Below, one piece after another: positions 35,153 through 43,731 of a stretch of DNA of 64,000 nucleotides (position 1 is the first letter of the stretch; each line of letters opens with the position of its first letter). The notes under the pieces are model-generated. The model ran no database searches. It was given only the letters and a program-made list of their open reading frames with translations, and had not been told where the DNA came from. A program made the translations under genes and the position numbers. Location: the NCBI GenBank assembly GCA_902785755.1, contig CACZZO010000006.1, positions 1 to 64,000 on the forward strand. Reading direction: 5' to 3'. The DNA comes from an uncultured Bacteroidia bacterium. GTDB taxonomy: Bacteria > Bacteroidota > Bacteroidia > Bacteroidales > F082.

Positions 35153-36631
35153 ATGAAAACAAAACTAAAATCCCTAATCCTCTTGGCCGTCGCGATCGGC
35201 GCGATGATGACCGCCTGCGACTCGCCCGCCAAACGCCTGCAACAGGCGCGCGCTTTATATGAAGAAGGTGCCGATCTGCGCCAGCAACGACTCTCGGAAG
35301 AAGCCGCCGAGCGTTTCCTGCAAGCCTTGCAACTGATGCAAGGCTGCGAAAAAACCACCGAAAACCTCCGCTTGGAAGGCCAACTCAAGGACAACCTCGG
35401 CGCGATGTACAACAAACACGGCCTCTTTGAGGATGCCCTGAAAATGCACCGCGAAGCCATCGAATGTTTCCGCCAAATCGACGATTCCGCTGCCGTGATG
35501 ACCACGATGCGCAACTGTGGCCGCGTGGCGAAATCGTTGGAGCAGTTTGCCCAAACCAAGCGTTATTATGACACGGCTTTCAGCATCGCCACCTTATTGA
35601 ATGACAGGCCAATGCAGAGTGACATCTATTTGGAGATGGGCCGCGACTACTACCTGCCCGTGGGCAACTATCCCGAAGCCCTGACTTGCGTCCGTCGCGC
35701 CTTGGAGGGCGAACTCGACGACAACAACACCGACATTGCCAATATGACGATGGGTGTACTCTATTATTACACAGACAACTACGCCAAGGCCAAGCCTCAT
35801 CTCGAAGCTGCTTTGCGTAGCGAAAGGGCTGGACTGAAAATGTCGGTGTACCAAACGCTCTACGCCATCGCCTACAACGAAGGCAACTTGCAGAAAGCCC
35901 TTGAATACCAAGACCTTTTCACTCAATATATGATGCAGGCCGACAAGGAACACGCCTCAGACAACCTCCAACGCCTCAAGGCCGAGTATGAACTGAAGGC
36001 ACAAAAGAGCGAGATGGAAGTCGTGATGCGCAACCGCAGCCTCAAGCTTTGGCTTATCATTGCCGCAGCGGTGATTGCCCTGTTGGTCATTGTGCTGATT
36101 GTGAGGAAGAAAGTGAGCGACCACAAGTTGGCCGTGGAGCAGTTCCGCAGTCAGGTGGAGCGTGACCAAAACCGAATCCACGAGTTGGTGAGCGATATGG
36201 AGAACCTCATCCGCACCAACGACGACCTCCGCCGCGACCGTCAGACGCTCTCGCAAAAAGACCTGCTGATGACGAGCAAGATTATGGGGCGCAACAAGGT
36301 TTACACCACGGCGCAAACCCTCGGCGAACAAGTGACCGCCGACACGATGAACTTCGCCCTCAGCGACGACGACTGGGCCGACTTCATCAGCCTCACCGAC
36401 TTGGTGTACGACGGCTTCTCGCAGCGTCTCTTGGAGCTCTATCCCAAACTCGGCAAGTGGGATGTGCGCATCTGCTGCCTCTCCAAAAATGGTTTCTCCA
36501 ACCAGGTGATTTCCATCCTCTTGGACACCCAAACCGAGTCGTACTACCGCCGCAAGTCGCGTATCAAGCAAATGAAGATGAACCTCCCCGACGACACACG
36601 GACTTTCGAGGAAATCGTCAACGCAGTATGA
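35153..36631 (+). CDS. TPR-repeat membrane protein with C-terminal helix-turn-helix-like region
   Basis: About 492 residues. Lipoprotein-like signal MKTKLKSLILLAVAIGAMMTAC is followed by several TPR units (about 35-290; for example LGAMYNKHGLFEDALKMHREA). A transmembrane segment LKLWLIIAAAVIALLVIVLIV comes near 300, then a coiled coil. The cytoplasmic end (LYPKLGKWDVRICCLSKNGFSNQVISILL, then YYRRKSRIKQ) resembles a LuxR-like HTH. This is a known Bacteroidota plan for membrane-tethered regulators; the target is unknown. It directly precedes a BspA-like gene. Confidence 0.82.
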   Translation: MKTKLKSLILLAVAIGAMMTACDSPAKRLQQARALYEEGADLRQQRLSEEAAERFLQALQLMQGCEKTTENLRLEGQLKDNLGAMYNKHGLFEDALKMHREAIECFRQIDDSAAVMTTMRNCGRVAKSLEQFAQTKRYYDTAFSIATLLNDRPMQSDIYLEMGRDYYLPVGNYPEALTCVRRALEGELDDNNTDIANMTMGVLYYYTDNYAKAKPHLEAALRSERAGLKMSVYQTLYAIAYNEGNLQKALEYQDLFTQYMMQADKEHASDNLQRLKAEYELKAQKSEMEVVMRNRSLKLWLIIAAAVIALLVIVLIVRKKVSDHKLAVEQFRSQVERDQNRIHELVSDMENLIRTNDDLRRDRQTLSQKDLLMTSKIMGRNKVYTTAQTLGEQVTADTMNFALSDDDWADFISLTDLVYDGFSQRLLELYPKLGKWDVRICCLSKNGFSNQVISILLDTQTESYYRRKSRIKQMKMNLPDDTRTFEEIVNAV

Positions 36632-36634
36632 AAA

Positions 36635-36704
36635 ACTACGGATTACACGGATTTGACGGGATTTTCATCAAATTGGAATCTGTATAATCCGTAAAATCCG
36701 TAGT
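36635..36704. repeat. Inverted repeat with ACGGATT units
   Basis: ACTACGGATTACACGGATT (36635-36653) and AATCCGTAAAATCCGTAGT (36686-36704) are inverted with 2 mismatches in 19. There is no T-run, so it is more likely a dispersed repeat than a terminator, although it sits right after the TPR gene. Confidence 0.65.
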
Positions 36705-36746
36705 TAAATTGAAAATCAAATCATTAACAATCAAATAATTACAATT

Positions 36747-39218
36747 ATGAAAAAATTATTCTTTACCTTAGCGATTTTGGCTGGCTTCGCCGTGCAAGCC
36801 TTGGCCTATGATTTTGAAAGCGTTGCCCCAACGGGACAGACACTTTGTTATTCAATTATCAGCGACTCTACAGTTTATGTGGAGATGGTCTATTATGGTG
36901 TAGAAGGTGCAGTGGAGATACCCGAAACCGTTTCATACAACGATGTGGAATATAAAGTAGTAGGTATTGATACGAATGCCTTCGCTTACCAATCGGGAAT
37001 GACCTCGGTGACACTTCCCAATTCCTTGTTGTACCTGTCTGGTTTTAGAGGTTGCTCGGGATTGACTTCCATTGAGATTCCCAATTCGGTGATTTACATT
37101 GACAGTGGCACTTTTGAATATTGTAGCGCTTTGTCATCGGTGAGTATCGGAAGTTCTGTGACACACATTTACGGTGGCGCGTTTAATGGATGCACCGCCT
37201 TGACTTCCATTGTCTTGCCTGATGCGGTCAGTTTTATTGGGGAAGATGCGTTTTATAATTGCTCGTCTTTGACTTACGTTTTCTTTGGGGCATCGGTGGA
37301 AACCATCGGAACTTATTCCTTCATCGGGTGCGGCGCATTGGAAACAATTGAAGTTTCGGAAAATAACCCGTTTTACAAGTCGATAGATGGCGTTTTGTTT
37401 GACCACAATGAGAATATGTTGCTGTATTATCCTCGCGGGAAAACGGGAGAGCATTATTCTGTGCCCAGTACGGTGACTGCTATTGGCGACAATGCGTTTA
37501 TTTTCAACACTCATATTGCCTCCGTTACGCTTGGCGAATCGGTAATCTCCATCGGTGCGTTTGCGTTTAATGCCTGCATCAATTTGACGGAAATCAATCT
37601 GCCCAATTCCGTAACAACTATCGGTAATGCGGCATTTGCCGACTGCGAGGCTCTGTCTTCCATTGTTTTGCCCAAATACCTCACCGAAATCAACGCGACT
37701 GTTTTCAGCAATTGCTCGTCGTTGCAGCACATTGTCATTCCGAGGTTTGTGCGGATTATCAAAGATTCGGCTTTCTCCAATACGGGATTGTCTTCGGTGG
37801 AGTTCGAAGGTGATATGGTGGAAAGCATTCAAGCGGCATTCAGTTCGTGCGACAACTTGACCTCCATAATGCTGCCCAATTCGATACGAGGACTCAGTGG
37901 CGGTGTGTTCGCCACATGTAGCCATTTGGAAAACGTGGTTTTAGGGAGTGCCGTGGAAGCCATAGGAGGCTTTGCTTTCAAGGAATGTACGGCTTTGCAG
38001 ACGGTCACATTTATGACACCCACGCCTCCAGTTGATGGCGGAAGTTCATTCAGGGATTGCAATGATTCTGTCCGTTTGATTGTGCCTTGTGGTGCGCGAG
38101 AAGCCTATGAGGGATTTTATGAGTACATCAACTATGTTGAGGAAGACTGCAACCAGCACAATATCAATGTTATAGGAGATGAAAACGGAGGACAAGTCAC
38201 GCTTTCGGTCAATTCGGCGATGATGGGCGAGGAAATCACCTATTCCGTTGATGTTCAGCCTGATTATGTGTTTAACGGGGTGGTGGTCTATAAGGCTGAC
38301 GACGAAACCTTCAGGATTCCCGTGGCAGGCAACAAGTTTGTGATGCCCAATTTCGATGTGACGGTAAAGGCGGATTTCGAGTACCTGAACATCGGCGAAG
38401 GCCAACCCGAATGGTACTACGAAATCCAAAACGAGAACGGCAGCATCACCTTCCAGCATCTGGAATATGCCGCCGACACCACCATCAACCACAAGAACGT
38501 GACCGTCATCATCCGCACCAACACTTTGTACGACAAGGGCGAACACACGGAAGTGACACGGGAATACATCTATGAAGAAAGGCTGAGAGGCAATAAGGTG
38601 TATTGGTGGAACAAAGATTTGCAGGAGTTTACCGTGCTCTATGATTTTGGTGCCCAAGAAGGTGACAGTTGGGTCATCAAGGTCGGCACGGCGAGCCTCA
38701 CGATGCACGTCGACGCGGTTGAGCAATACGAATATGAAGGCCGAGTGTTCAGAATGCTGCAAGTGAGCGACGACCAAGGCTTCTTCAGCGGCACCATCGT
38801 GTGCGGCATCGGCCACCTCAGCAGTTTCTTCCCCGAAAGGCTGATGAACCGAAGCAAGAACTACCGCGTGGAAGGTATGCGCTGCTATTGGCGCGAAGGC
38901 GAATTGTTCTTCAAATACGGCAACCGCAACTGCAACGAGGTGTATGAGGAATGGCACAACGGCATCGAGGAAGACGGCCCTTCTTCGGATTCAGAGCCCT
39001 TCACCATCTATCCCAACCCGACCAATAGCGTTCTCACCATTCACCATTCATCATCCATCATTCATCATTCCGAATTCAGAATTACCAACCTCATGGGTCA
39101 AACTGTCCTCACGGGCAGCCTCAATTCTGAAACCCAGCAGATTGATGTGTCGGTTTTGCCGGAAGGGTTGTATTTCATTACCTTTGCAGGCGAAACACGG
39201 AAATTTGTGGTGAAATAA
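36747..39218 (+). CDS. BspA-like leucine-rich-repeat protein with T9SS tail
   Basis: 823 residues. Signal peptide MKKLFFTLAILAGFAVQALA is followed by about fifteen LRR_5 units (about 60-440) of the form SVTLPNSLLYLSGF. These are more divergent at the DNA level than those of the 14729 gene. A middle region follows, and the C-terminal T9SS domain has the pattern ITNLMGQTVLTGSL, LPEGLYFIT, RKFVVK. A CATTCAT micro-repeat is translated just before this domain. It is probably a surface adhesin, and a 77-bp palindrome follows it. Confidence 0.87.
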   Translation: MKKLFFTLAILAGFAVQALAYDFESVAPTGQTLCYSIISDSTVYVEMVYYGVEGAVEIPETVSYNDVEYKVVGIDTNAFAYQSGMTSVTLPNSLLYLSGFRGCSGLTSIEIPNSVIYIDSGTFEYCSALSSVSIGSSVTHIYGGAFNGCTALTSIVLPDAVSFIGEDAFYNCSSLTYVFFGASVETIGTYSFIGCGALETIEVSENNPFYKSIDGVLFDHNENMLLYYPRGKTGEHYSVPSTVTAIGDNAFIFNTHIASVTLGESVISIGAFAFNACINLTEINLPNSVTTIGNAAFADCEALSSIVLPKYLTEINATVFSNCSSLQHIVIPRFVRIIKDSAFSNTGLSSVEFEGDMVESIQAAFSSCDNLTSIMLPNSIRGLSGGVFATCSHLENVVLGSAVEAIGGFAFKECTALQTVTFMTPTPPVDGGSSFRDCNDSVRLIVPCGAREAYEGFYEYINYVEEDCNQHNINVIGDENGGQVTLSVNSAMMGEEITYSVDVQPDYVFNGVVVYKADDETFRIPVAGNKFVMPNFDVTVKADFEYLNIGEGQPEWYYEIQNENGSITFQHLEYAADTTINHKNVTVIIRTNTLYDKGEHTEVTREYIYEERLRGNKVYWWNKDLQEFTVLYDFGAQEGDSWVIKVGTASLTMHVDAVEQYEYEGRVFRMLQVSDDQGFFSGTIVCGIGHLSSFFPERLMNRSKNYRVEGMRCYWREGELFFKYGNRNCNEVYEEWHNGIEEDGPSSDSEPFTIYPNPTNSVLTIHHSSSIIHHSEFRITNLMGQTVLTGSLNSETQQIDVSVLPEGLYFITFAGETRKFVVK
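39034..39071. repeat. CATTCAT/CATCATT micro-repeat in coding sequence
   Basis: Degenerate 7-bp units are translated as LTIHHSSSIIHHSEF, at the junction into the T9SS domain. Confidence 0.7.
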
Positions 39219-39226
39219 TCGCGGCC

Positions 39227-39303
39227 TTGTAGGGCTGTCACACCGTGGCAGCCGCCCGTGCAGCCATGACAATAAGCGGCTGCCGTGGTATGACAGCTCT
39301 ACA
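39227..39303. repeat. 77-bp palindromic element, copy 2
   Basis: The outer arms TGTAGGGCTGTCA and TGACAGCTCTACA match at 12 of 13. The inner arms CCGTGGCAGCCGC and GCGGCTGCCGTGG are strongly inverted. Same length and plan as 19434-19510. Confidence 0.82.
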
Positions 39304-39342
39304 GACTGAAACGGAAATTAGAACAATTAAAATCCTAATACA

Positions 39343-40623
39343 ATGAAAAAATCCATGATTCTTGCAGCCTTGATGTGCTGCTTCGTGTCAGCTACGGCAC
39401 AACAAACCTACGATGAGCCGGAAGTGCTGAGAATACAGCGAATGAATCGCAATGATAACAGTTATATCGTGAAACTGGATAGCGTCACAACAGGATGGTC
39501 AAGGTGTTTGTATGAATACGATGCCCGACTCAACTGCACGCGCCAAACCGAGTATCGTGTTGGTACCATCGGATGGTATGTCTGTTCTACCCGAGAATAT
39601 ACTTATGACGACCTCGATCGTGTGACCTCAATAAGGTCAAACAATGGGGGGGCCGTGAATAAGACGGAATACACTTACAACGAACAAGGCCTGTTGTCGA
39701 AAGCAATCCAATCCTATTACAACGGTACCAACTGGCATTTTGAAACCAAATACAACTATGTGTATGACGGAGAAGGAAACCAGACGCTTTTCCTCAAATA
39801 CAACTTCAAGGACGGCAGTTGGATAGAAGAGGAAAAGAAAGTTTGGGAATATGTGGATGGTCTGCCTCAAACGATGGTGCGTTATTTAGTCGGTTATGCT
39901 TTTGAAAAGACCTTTTACAGTTACAATGCCCAAGGATATTGCAACGAAATGACACGTTGCTATCGCAACACCGAGCCAGGTTCGACTGTGGAATGGGGCG
40001 CGTATTATAAGGAAGTCTACGAGTATGACGATGCAGGTAATCTGTTGTCAAGGGTTTCTCTTCGACTGAGTACAAATTCCCAAGAATGGTATTATAGCGA
40101 AAAGACTGAATTGGCATACGACGGAAACAACAATTGCACCAACATTAGCGAGTACAGTGGCTATGATAACAACACAGGACAATGGCTGTATCTGAATAAA
40201 GAATTTGGTTTTGTTTACGACTCGACAGTAAACATCAACAACATTGCAGGGCTTTCCTCATTTTGGAAAGAATACTTTGATTTGGACATTCCGTTATTCA
40301 ATGAGTTGCAACTAGTCACAATAGATATGGGAGATGTCATTCAATATGATTTCTATTACTCAAATTCCACTGGCCTTGATGAACCGACAGACGGTGTTTT
40401 CGCGGTGTATCCAAATCCCGCCACCGGCGTTTTGTTCGTTGAGACGCACGACCGTGGGTCTCTGCCAGACCAAACTTACCACATCACCAACCTCATGGGC
40501 CAAACCGTCCAAACGGGCAGTCTTAATGGTGAAACGCAGCAGATTGATGTTTCGGGTTTGCCGGAAGGGTTGTATTTCATCACCGTGGGCGAGGGGACGC
40601 GGAAATTTGTGGTAGGAAAATAA
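39343..40623 (+). CDS. Secreted protein with YD-like repeats and T9SS tail
   Basis: 426 residues. Signal peptide MKKSMILAALMCCFVSATAQ. The body has repeated stretches such as REYTYDDLDRVTSI, TEYTYNEQGLLSKAI and KEVYEYDDAGNLLSRVS, resembling degenerate YD/RHS units on a secreted beta-rich protein. The C-terminal T9SS domain (about 355-426) has ITNLMGQTVQTGSLNGETQQ and ends RKFVVGK; it is nearly identical to the tail of the preceding gene. Function unknown. Confidence 0.8.
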   Translation: MKKSMILAALMCCFVSATAQQTYDEPEVLRIQRMNRNDNSYIVKLDSVTTGWSRCLYEYDARLNCTRQTEYRVGTIGWYVCSTREYTYDDLDRVTSIRSNNGGAVNKTEYTYNEQGLLSKAIQSYYNGTNWHFETKYNYVYDGEGNQTLFLKYNFKDGSWIEEEKKVWEYVDGLPQTMVRYLVGYAFEKTFYSYNAQGYCNEMTRCYRNTEPGSTVEWGAYYKEVYEYDDAGNLLSRVSLRLSTNSQEWYYSEKTELAYDGNNNCTNISEYSGYDNNTGQWLYLNKEFGFVYDSTVNINNIAGLSSFWKEYFDLDIPLFNELQLVTIDMGDVIQYDFYYSNSTGLDEPTDGVFAVYPNPATGVLFVETHDRGSLPDQTYHITNLMGQTVQTGSLNGETQQIDVSGLPEGLYFITVGEGTRKFVVGK

Positions 40624-40630
40624 ACAAATT

Positions 40631-40695
40631 TCCTACAGAAACGTGCCAAATCTTCAAAATTTTCCAAGATTTGGCATGTTTCTGTAGGATTTTTC
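40631..40695. terminator. Long-stem bidirectional terminator
   Basis: A 24-bp stem (40631-40654 with 40666-40689) is perfect except for one G-U pair. It has an 11-base loop and a following T-run. It separates the convergent 39343 gene and DUF5683 gene. Confidence 0.88.
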
Positions 40696-40729
40696 ATGTG
40701 GCCATCCACAATCAGAACAAAGGTGGAAG

Positions 40730-41374
40730 TCAAAACCCCAAGGTAAATGAAAGCCCCACTTGGGCGTATTGCGGCATCTTGAAAGGCGTTTCCATAGGCC
40801 TCAAATAAGGGTCGACGCTGAGGCTGAGGTCGTCGCTGATGTCGTAAGTATAAAGGTGCCCGTCCACGCAGGCATCCAAGATGTTCAGCCCGTACCACGC
40901 CACTGTGAGGATGGTAAAGAACTCAAAATCACGGCGATAAGATTCCTTGTAGGTTTGCAATTGCGAGTCGGCGTACCTGTTGGCCAAATCGGTTTCATGC
41001 TGGGTGAGGGTCACGCCTTCGGGCAGGTCGCCCGTCTTGAACTCGTAGGCGTGAAGGTAGGCCCGATATTCGGAATAGTTGCTGTAAACCAAATAGCCGA
41101 GTCCGCCCAAACCGGCATAAACAATGGGCACTTTCCACCATTTGCCGTTGTAAATCTGTCCCAATCCGGGCAGGCAGGCCGACATGATAGTGGCTTTCGT
41201 CGGACTATGCGGCTTTTTCGCCTTGGCGGTTTTGGACGGTTTCTCTTGTTTTACGATGGTGTCGGCGGTGATGATGGTGTTGCCGATGGTGTCGAACACC
41301 ACATTTTGCGCTTCCGTTTTCTGAAAGGCGAAAATCAGGATGAAGCCCAGCAAAAACAAGAAGCGGCGCGGCAT
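40730..41374 (-). CDS. DUF5683-family membrane protein
   Basis: 214 residues. Signal peptide ends at KTEAQ. The central motif MSACLPGLGQIYNGKWWKVPIVYAG is typical of DUF5683, followed by hydrophobic segments. The C-terminus PYLRPMETPFKMPQYAQVGLSFTLGF looks like outer-membrane strands. Its position immediately downstream of parB and parA is common in Bacteroidota. Function unknown. Confidence 0.85.
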   Translation of the reverse strand: MPRRFLFLLGFILIFAFQKTEAQNVVFDTIGNTIITADTIVKQEKPSKTAKAKKPHSPTKATIMSACLPGLGQIYNGKWWKVPIVYAGLGGLGYLVYSNYSEYRAYLHAYEFKTGDLPEGVTLTQHETDLANRYADSQLQTYKESYRRDFEFFTILTVAWYGLNILDACVDGHLYTYDISDDLSLSVDPYLRPMETPFKMPQYAQVGLSFTLGF

Positions 41375-41379
41375 GGCAT

Positions 41380-42270
41380 TTATTTGTTGTTGAACAGTTC
41401 CATGATGCGGTCAAACTCGGCCTCGTCCTTGAAGTCGATGACCACGCTGCCTTGGCCTTTCACGTTTCGCGTCACCTTCACTTTGGTGTTCAGGGTTTGC
41501 GACAAGGTCTTGATTTTGCTCTTGAAATGCTCGGGGATGAAATTGGTCTGTTTCCGCTCCTTGGCCTCGGGATTCTTGGCTTTCTCGGCCAATTCCTCAG
41601 TTTGGCGCACGTTCATCTCTCCTTCGATAATCTGTTGGAGGAGTTTCAGTTGCTGCTCCTTGTCGGTGATGTTGATGAGGGCGCGGGCGTGTCCCATGGT
41701 GATATGTCCGTCGCGGATGGCGATTTGCACCTCGGCGGGCAACTTCAACAGTCTCAGGAAGTTGGCCACGGCACTGCGGCTCTTGCCAACCTTGTCGCTC
41801 ACTTCCTCTTGGGTCATGTTACATTCGTCAATGAGGCGTTGGTAGGAAATGGCCACTTCGATGGCGTTCAGGTTCTCCCGGTGGATGTTTTCGATGAGGG
41901 CCAATTCAAGCATCTGCTCGTCGTTGGCCACGCGGATGAACACCGGAATCTTGGCCAAACCTGCCATTTTGGAGGCCCTCAGTCGGCGCTCGCCGGAAAT
42001 GAGTTGGTATTTGTTGTAGCCGAGTTTCCTGACCGTAACAGGCTGGACCACACCTTGTTCCTTGATGGATTGTGCCAACTCTTTCAAGGCTGTTTCGTCG
42101 AATTCCGTTCTGGGCTGGAAGGGGTTGGTTTCGATGAGGTTGATGTCGATTTCGGCGATGGCACCGGCCACAAAATCGCCGCTGATGTCTTTGCTGGTGA
42201 TGTCGGTTTCGGGGCTTTGCAGGATGGCGTCTAAGCCACGGCCCAAGGCTCTTCTGTTTTTGTCGGACAT
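41380..42270 (-). CDS. parB: Chromosome partitioning protein ParB
   Basis: 296 residues. Binds parS and spreads along DNA with CTP. The N-terminal domain has NPFQPRTEFDETALKELAQSI, QLISGERRLRASKMAG (CTP-binding GERR) and IENIHRENLNAIEVA. The HTH follows (TQEEVSDKVGKSRSAVANFLRLLKLP). Lies 6 bp after parA and 5 bp before the DUF5683 gene. Confidence 0.95.
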   Translation of the reverse strand: MSDKNRRALGRGLDAILQSPETDITSKDISGDFVAGAIAEIDINLIETNPFQPRTEFDETALKELAQSIKEQGVVQPVTVRKLGYNKYQLISGERRLRASKMAGLAKIPVFIRVANDEQMLELALIENIHRENLNAIEVAISYQRLIDECNMTQEEVSDKVGKSRSAVANFLRLLKLPAEVQIAIRDGHITMGHARALINITDKEQQLKLLQQIIEGEMNVRQTEELAEKAKNPEAKERKQTNFIPEHFKSKIKTLSQTLNTKVKVTRNVKGQGSVVIDFKDEAEFDRIMELFNNK

Positions 42271-42276
42271 GGCGGT

Positions 42277-43056
42277 TTATGCGTTTTTAGTGATGTGATT
42301 CTTTTCCAATATCTCTCGCGCAAGATTGAGGTAGTTGATGGCGCCCACGCTGGCCGCGTCGTGCATGATGATGGACTTGCCGAAACTGGGCGCCTCGCCC
42401 AAGCGGGTGTTGCGGTTAATGATGGTGTTGAAGACCAAATCTTGGAAGTGCATCTTCACTTCCTCAACGACTTGCTTAGACAGGCGCAGGCGCGTGTCGA
42501 ACATGGTGAGCAGGATGCCTTCGATGTCCAAGTCGGGATTGAGGCGGGTTTGTACTATCTTAATGGTATTCAGTAACTTGCCAAGGCCTTCCAAGGCGAA
42601 GTATTCGCATTGCACGGGGATGATGACCGAATCGGCTGCGGTGAGCGAGTTGACCGTGACCAAGCCCAATGACGGTGAGCAGTCGATGATGATGAAGTCG
42701 AACTCTTTCTTGATGTCGGCGAGGGCGTGCTTCATCATCTGCTCGCGGTTGGGTAGGTTAATCATCTCAATTTCAGCGCCTACCAAGTCGATGTGGGCGG
42801 GAATCAAATACAGGTTTGGGGTTTCCGTCTCGGTGATGACGGTTTTCGGGTCAACATTGTCGATGATGCACTCGTAAATGCTGGTTTCCACGCTTTTAGG
42901 GTCGATGCCCACGCCCGAAGTCGCGTTGGCTTGCGGGTCGGCGTCGATGAGTAGGGTTTTATATTCGAGGACGGCCAAACTTGCCGCCAAGTTGATGGCC
43001 GTGGTGGTCTTGCCCACGCCACCCTTCTGATTTGCAATCGCTATAGTCTTTCCCAT
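42277..43056 (-). CDS. parA: Chromosome partitioning ATPase ParA (Soj)
   Basis: About 259 residues. Deviant Walker A KGGVGKTTTAINLA near residue 10, then IDADPQANAT, FIIIDCSPSLGLVTVN and PVQCEYFALEGLGKL. It works with ParB in segregation of the origin region. The start is set at ATG 43056, because the earlier TTG frame lies at the promoter. Confidence 0.95.
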   Translation of the reverse strand: MGKTIAIANQKGGVGKTTTAINLAASLAVLEYKTLLIDADPQANATSGVGIDPKSVETSIYECIIDNVDPKTVITETETPNLYLIPAHIDLVGAEIEMINLPNREQMMKHALADIKKEFDFIIIDCSPSLGLVTVNSLTAADSVIIPVQCEYFALEGLGKLLNTIKIVQTRLNPDLDIEGILLTMFDTRLRLSKQVVEEVKMHFQDLVFNTIINRNTRLGEAPSFGKSIIMHDAASVGAINYLNLAREILEKNHITKNA

Positions 43057-43076
43057 TTCAGTCAAAATTTGCGCTA

Positions 43077-43084
43077 CAAAATTA
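43077..43084 (-). promoter_or_regulatory. -7 box for parA-parB
   Basis: Reverse strand TAATTTTG followed by TAGCGC, about 21 bp before the ParA ATG. Confidence 0.6.
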
Positions 43085-43123
43085 CGAGTTTTACCGTGTT
43101 TTATTGCCGTGGTTTGCGGAAAG

Positions 43124-43152
43124 TTATCAACATTGGCGCGATTTGTTGATAA
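43124..43152. promoter_or_regulatory. Inverted DnaA-box-like pair upstream of parA
   Basis: TTATCAACA (43124-43132) and TGTTGATAA (43144-43152) form a perfect inverted repeat with an 11-bp spacer. Each fits the relaxed DnaA-box consensus TTATCNACA. It may bind DnaA or another dimeric regulator. Confidence 0.45.
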
Positions 43153-43178
43153 GTTTGTGTTTTTCGGCAGTTTGCAAC

Positions 43179-43204
43179 AAAAAAGGCCGCACCAAGGCGA
43201 CCTC
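43179..43204 (-). terminator. Rho-independent terminator after the DUF3276 gene
   Basis: On the reverse strand AGGTCGC and GCGGCCT pair (one G-U), followed by TTTTTT. Confidence 0.75.
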
Positions 43205-43227
43205 TGTTGTTTTCTGTTCGATGAAAA

Positions 43228-43608
43228 TTACTTGTCCAAATTGTCGAACCATCTATCGATGGCGTTGTCGATTTCGGTATGGCTTTCGCCTTCCACATTA
43301 TTGTCGTAGCGGCGAGGCTCCGGCTGGTCGTAGTAGTCGGCAGGATATTCGCCCGTCTCGATGAAGTTGATGGCGTCGTTGAGGCCCTTCGAAACCTTCT
43401 CGAAATCTTCCTTGTAGAGGAAAATCTTGTGCTTCTCGTAGGAGAAACGCTGCAAACCCTCGTCGAAGCGGCGCTTGCTCTCGGTTATGGTGATGTACTT
43501 CTCATCATTCTTGGTTGATTTCACATCGAAAAAGTAAGTCCTCTTGCCTGCTTTCACTGCCTTTGAGAACAGTTCGTCTTTTTCTTTCATTTCATTTTCT
43601 TCCATCAT
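43228..43608 (-). CDS. DUF3276/PUR-domain nucleic-acid-binding protein
   Basis: About 126 residues, small and charged. The conserved block is FSKAVKAGKRTYFFDVKSTKNDEKYITITESKRRF, the PUR repeat of DUF3276 (split across two pieces at YFFDV). Borrelial relatives bind single-stranded nucleic acid. The start is taken as 43608 (MMEENEMKEKDE), because the longer frame begins with TTG inside the -7 box at 43663-43670. Confidence 0.85.
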   Translation of the reverse strand: MMEENEMKEKDELFSKAVKAGKRTYFFDVKSTKNDEKYITITESKRRFDEGLQRFSYEKHKIFLYKEDFEKVSKGLNDAINFIETGEYPADYYDQPEPRRYDNNVEGESHTEIDNAIDRWFDNLDK

Positions 43609-43662
43609 GTCTTTCAATAATTTGATACTTTCTAAATGTTCATTTTTGTTTGAAAAGTGGGG

Positions 43663-43670
43663 CAAAAGTA
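43663..43670 (-). promoter_or_regulatory. -7 box for the DUF3276 gene
   Basis: Reverse strand TACTTTTG followed by CCCC; decides against the longer start. Confidence 0.65.
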
Positions 43671-43703
43671 AGAAAAAATTGAATATCGCTGCGTTTTATG
43701 TAT

Positions 43704-43711
43704 TATTTTTG
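43704..43711 (+). promoter_or_regulatory. -7 box for the exonuclease gene
   Basis: TATTTTTG followed by CGC, 20 bp before the ATG. Confidence 0.65.
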
Positions 43712-43731
43712 CGCTCAAATTTGAAAACTTC

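Noticed and set aside
34891..35559. 222-codon minus-strand frame overlapping the TPR gene start
   Set aside because: Low-complexity sequence without domains, overlapping a well-supported lipoprotein signal and TPR coding region.
37134..37925. 263-codon minus-strand frame opposite the second BspA-like gene
   Set aside because: Repetitive shadow of LRR codons.
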